A DNA stretch of 24,831 nucleotides from JAOUEE01 sp051011595 (GTDB lineage Bacteria; Actinomycetota; Acidimicrobiia; Acidimicrobiales; SHLQ01), in assembly GCA_051011595.1 (NCBI GenBank), contig JBPCTQ010000236.1, forward strand, positions 1-24,831. The letters run 5' to 3'. The translations under genes and the position numbers were made by a program. Shown here in pieces: positions 22,698-24,831 of the stretch. The notes beneath the pieces were generated by a model. That model was not told where the DNA came from and made no database searches. It saw nothing but the letters and a program-made list of their open reading frames with translations. Every line of letters starts with the position of its first letter. Position 1 is the stretch's first letter.

Positions 22698-23305
22698 GAC
22701 AGCACCAAGTCGTCGTCGGATCCTGCGGTCAGCGATCGTTCCAGGGCTCGCATCCCGCGAGTGAGGTGGGTCTTCACCGAGTTCCTCGACACCCCGAGGG
22801 TGTCGGCGATCTCGTCGATACCGAGCTCGTCGTAGTAGCGCAGAATCAGGCAATCCCGTTGGCGGGTCGGCAACTCTCGTAGTGCGTCGAGGACCTGTTC
22901 ATGCTCCTCGGCCACCACCACGGTGTCCTCGACGGCTGCCACCCGGCGGTCGAGCGGCAGCCGATGGCGCAACGACACCAGACCGCGACGGTTGTGGTCC
23001 CGGGCCAGGTTCAACACGATCGACCGTAGATAGGCGGCGGCCTTGTGTGGTTCACGAATGCGGCCGGCCGACCGCGACAACCGGATGAATGCCTCCTGGA
23101 CGAGGTCTTCGGCGGCGTTGCGGTCATCGACGAACAAACGGGCCATGCGCACCAGACCGCGGGCGTGCCGGTGATACATGTCCTCGATCAACGCGTCGCG
23201 ATCGATCGCCTCGGTTTCGCCTTGCCTGACGGTGACCTCAAGCGGCGTGACATCGGCGGCGGCGAGCAGCTGCTGCATCGCCCCCGACCACTGCACGGCG
23301 GTCAT
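22694..23305 (-). CDS. ECF-type RNA polymerase sigma factor
   Basis: A 203-aa sigma-70 family factor of the extracytoplasmic function class. Region 2 spans about residues 40-105 (MYHRHARGLVRMARLFVDD, AAEDLVQEAFIRLSR for core binding and -10 recognition). Region 4 spans about 138-192, with LPTRQRDCLILRYYDELGIDEI, then ADTLGVSRNSVKTHLTRGMRAL as the -35-binding helix-turn-helix. The start is uncertain: ATG 23305 has no strong ribosome-binding site, and the ATG of residue 10 is an alternative. The frame remains open further upstream only inside the lipoprotein gene. The stop overlaps the next gene by 3 nt. The membrane-protein partner downstream suggests control by membrane sequestration. Confidence 0.93.
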   Translation of the reverse strand: MTAVQWSGAMQQLLAAADVTPLEVTVRQGETEAIDRDALIEDMYHRHARGLVRMARLFVDDRNAAEDLVQEAFIRLSRSAGRIREPHKAAAYLRSIVLNLARDHNRRGLVSLRHRLPLDRRVAAVEDTVVVAEEHEQVLDALRELPTRQRDCLILRYYDELGIDEIADTLGVSRNSVKTHLTRGMRALERSLTAGSDDDLVLS

Positions 23306-23348
23306 GGTTACAGGTTCCCACGCCTGGCCGATGAGAGCGACCGGCCCA

Positions 23349-23849
23349 TCAGCCGTCGGATCCACACACCGCGAGGCCATAGACACGGGCTCGGGCGTTG
23401 ACGTCGTGAAAGGGGTCGTAGTCCTCCATCGCCAGACGGTCGGCCTCGCTGCCGTCAGCGGCGGCGTCGACCACCACCACGGAATCGGCGAGAGCCGACT
23501 CCAAGTCATCGAGGAGTCTCTCGAGCATCTTTTCGTCACCTTCAGGCTTCCCGAGAGCCCGAAGGTCCTGGAGTGAATCATCCCAGGCAGAAACCATCTC
23601 GTTCCAGACCCTGGCATACCCGACGAAGACGGTGTCGGTCGGCATCTCGGCTTCCAGATCAATGCCCTGAGATTCGAGGTCACTGAAGAACTCGTCGAAC
23701 ATCGGCGCGATCTCGTCGTCGACCGATTGGCAGATCGCGTCGGCCTGCTCGATGTACTCGGACTTGGTGAGGGCCTCCGCGTCACTACCGCAGGCCCCTG
23801 CGGCGATGGCCAGGACAATCGCTGTAGGGACAAACCGTGGGATCTTCAT
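23349..23849 (-). CDS. Secreted lipoprotein of unknown function (166 aa)
   Basis: A short basic start (MKIPRF), a hydrophobic stretch and the lipobox A-G-A-C with Cys20 mark a signal-peptidase-II lipoprotein. The mature part is acidic and mostly helical (ALTKSEYIEQADAICQSVDDEIAPMFDEF), with a second Cys at about 40 and one near the C-terminus that may form a disulfide. AGAAGGAGA seven bases upstream gives a strong start at 23849. It is 43 nt ahead of the ECF sigma gene, so it is likely in the same operon and may be an envelope-stress component. I recognise no specific family beyond small actinobacterial lipoproteins. Confidence 0.85.
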   Translation of the reverse strand: MKIPRFVPTAIVLAIAAGACGSDAEALTKSEYIEQADAICQSVDDEIAPMFDEFFSDLESQGIDLEAEMPTDTVFVGYARVWNEMVSAWDDSLQDLRALGKPEGDEKMLERLLDDLESALADSVVVVDAAADGSEADRLAMEDYDPFHDVNARARVYGLAVCGSDG

Positions 23850-24109
23850 GGCAACGTCTCCTTCTCAGAGAATCGATTCGATGTCAGCCGCCGTCTGACC
23901 GGCGCCGACCGCGACGGTGATGGCGAACAGGCCGTGACCGCGGCTTGATCGGGAGCAATGACGGCGGCCACCCGCATGAACACCCGACCGGCGACACCTC
24001 CGACCAGCAGCCCGCTGACCAGGGCGGCAGCACCAACCAGGGCCAGATGGGTGAACGTGGCAGCCCACACGCTGGGGGTAGGAGTGGCAGCGGTGGTGGT
24101 GGTCTGCAT
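23846..24109 (-). CDS. Small membrane protein, first gene of the sigma operon; C-terminus probably frameshifted
   Basis: From ATG 24109 (GGAGG four to five bases upstream) the frame encodes a Thr-rich start and one transmembrane helix followed by AGRVFMRVAAVIAPDQAAV, ordinary membrane-protein sequence. After about residue 58 it turns into a Ser/Pro/Arg-rich tail (TACSPSPSRSAPVRRRL) and overlaps the lipoprotein start. Another reading frame there encodes GLFAITVAVGAGQTAADIESIL with normal G/C-rich third positions and stops at 23865, just before the lipoprotein's ribosome-binding site. A single missing base near 23936-23941, in a G-rich run, would join the two. It is either a sequencing or assembly indel or a genuine frameshift. 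The function is unknown. Confidence 0.6.
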   Translation of the reverse strand: MQTTTTAATPTPSVWAATFTHLALVGAAALVSGLLVGGVAGRVFMRVAAVIAPDQAAVTACSPSPSRSAPVRRRLTSNRFSEKETLP

Positions 24110-24240
24110 GGCACCTCCGAGAAGCGGGCCACGAGCCGGCGATTCGACACCGACCCTCAATGAGACAGACGGATGAGCGACAGCCGCGGGTGACAGCAAT
24201 CGCCGATCTTCTCGAGATCGCCTCGACGTAGGGTTGCGAT

Positions 24241-24831
24241 GTGCGATCCGAAACAATCGAGGTCGACGGGGTCGACCTGTTCGTCAGGCGGTGGGGTGAA
24301 CCCGGGCAGCCAGCGGTGCTGTTGCTGCACTCGATGGGCGAGAACAGCGAGACCTGGACCGAGGTGGCCAAAGCGCTCGCCCCCGACCACGCGGTGTACG
24401 CGCTGGACCTGCGAGGCCACGGCGGCAGCGACCGCCCCAACCAGTACTCGTTCGAGCTGCTTCGCCACGATGTCGCCGGAGTCATCGACCGGTTGGCGCT
24501 TCGGCGGGTCTCTCTGGTGGGCCATTCGCTCGGGGGCATGGTGGCCTACCAACTGGCCGGCCAGAATCCAGACTTCCTCGAGCGGCTGGTGCTCGAGGAT
24601 GCGCCACCGCCGCTCCCCACCCAACCGGCACCTCCGGTTCCCGACCGGCCGGGCGGGGATCTCCCGTTCGACTGGCGGGTGCTGACCTCGTTGTGGCCCG
24701 AACGCAACACCCCTGATCCGACGTGGTGGTCGCAGCTGGCCTCGGTGGTTGCACCGACGTTGGTGATTGGTGGTGGACCGGACAGCCACGTCGATCAGGA
24801 GCAGATGGCGGCGATGGCCGATCGCTTCCCC
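24241..24831 (+). CDS. Alpha/beta hydrolase (3' end cut by the window)
   Basis: The first 197 codons of an alpha/beta-hydrolase-fold enzyme. LLLHSMGENSETWTEVAKAL supplies the oxyanion-hole region, VYALDLRGHGGSDRP the following strand and loop, and GHSLGGM the nucleophile elbow with Ser96. APTLVIGGGPDSHV near the end is the region that usually holds the catalytic acid. The GTG at 24241 is chosen because an in-frame TAG lies at 24226-24228; TAGGG upstream is a weak ribosome-binding site. The substrate cannot be told: the family includes esterases, haloperoxidase-like enzymes and lactonases. It is divergent from the sigma operon, with about 130 nt between. Confidence 0.9.
   Translation, partial: MRSETIEVDGVDLFVRRWGEPGQPAVLLLHSMGENSETWTEVAKALAPDHAVYALDLRGHGGSDRPNQYSFELLRHDVAGVIDRLALRRVSLVGHSLGGMVAYQLAGQNPDFLERLVLEDAPPPLPTQPAPPVPDRPGGDLPFDWRVLTSLWPERNTPDPTWWSQLASVVAPTLVIGGGPDSHVDQEQMAAMADRFP

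Noticed and set aside
22694..23833. A 379-codon version of the sigma factor
   Set aside because: The first 176 codons overlap the lipoprotein gene in another frame and are Ser/Arg/Pro-rich, unlike sigma factors. ATG 23305 is the sensible start.
24110..24240. ECF-type autoregulated promoter upstream of the sigma operon
   Set aside because: A possible CACC...CGTC pair with a 17-nt gap exists, but similar matches occur by chance in GC-rich DNA and no stronger -35 was seen.
1..24831. CRISPR arrays, tRNA or rRNA genes, insertion sequences, prophage genes
   Set aside because: I saw no regularly spaced repeats, no tRNA-like cloverleaf, and no transposase, integrase or phage motifs in either strand.

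Overview
This is a high-GC window with strongly G/C-biased third codon positions, many GTG starts and overlapping ATGA/GTGA gene junctions. These traits and the protein families suggest an actinobacterium, possibly of the Acidimicrobiia/Ilumatobacter type. That placement is inference; there is no rRNA or other taxonomic marker here. All confident genes use TGA as a normal stop, with one informative exception described below.

Layout. (1) 1-2420, minus strand: a nearly complete GH15 glucoamylase/trehalase-like enzyme, an 84-aa membrane protein and a 55-aa coiled-coil protein. (2) 2625-13320, plus strand: an eight-gene, mostly overlapping cell-surface glycan operon. It holds three GT4 glycosyltransferases, an ABC-exporter-like membrane protein whose nucleotide-binding domain is degenerate, and four paralogous sulfotransferase-like proteins that share a C-terminal beta-rich domain. 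One of the four has lost the PAPS-binding loop. (3) 13350-19139, minus strand: a GT61 glycosyltransferase followed by a 1493-aa secreted multidomain protein (beta-propeller, Ca-binding repeats, Ig-like, malectin, Calx-beta). Together (2) and (3) look like a locus for making and decorating, probably sulfating, an extracellular polysaccharide.

(4) 19418-20936: a compact divergent sulfur/redox module. A CsoR-family regulator with the CstR-like Cys/Cys pattern (His61 replaced by Gly) is transcribed to the left. Two bases after its stop comes an AhpC/TSA-type peroxiredoxin frame with an in-frame TGA exactly at the first active-site Cys position (U-L-P-C). A short hairpin 20 nt after the TGA fits the bacterial SECIS pattern, so this is a candidate selenoprotein. 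A rhodanese-DUF2892 membrane protein is transcribed to the right. The two directions are separated by a perfect 15-9-15 inverted repeat of the CsoR-family operator type.

(5) 20958-24109, minus strand: a five-gene ECF-sigma operon encoding a small membrane protein (probably frameshifted at its end), a lipoprotein, the sigma factor, a four-helix membrane protein with a cytoplasmic N-terminus, and a membrane-anchored protein with two tandem neocarzinostatin-like Ig domains. (6) 24241-end, plus strand: the start of an alpha/beta hydrolase. The strongest leads are the candidate selenoprotein with its persulfide-sensor context, the sulfotransferase array with a pseudoenzyme member, the degenerate ABC protein, and the tandem neocarzinostatin-like protein in a sigma-factor operon.
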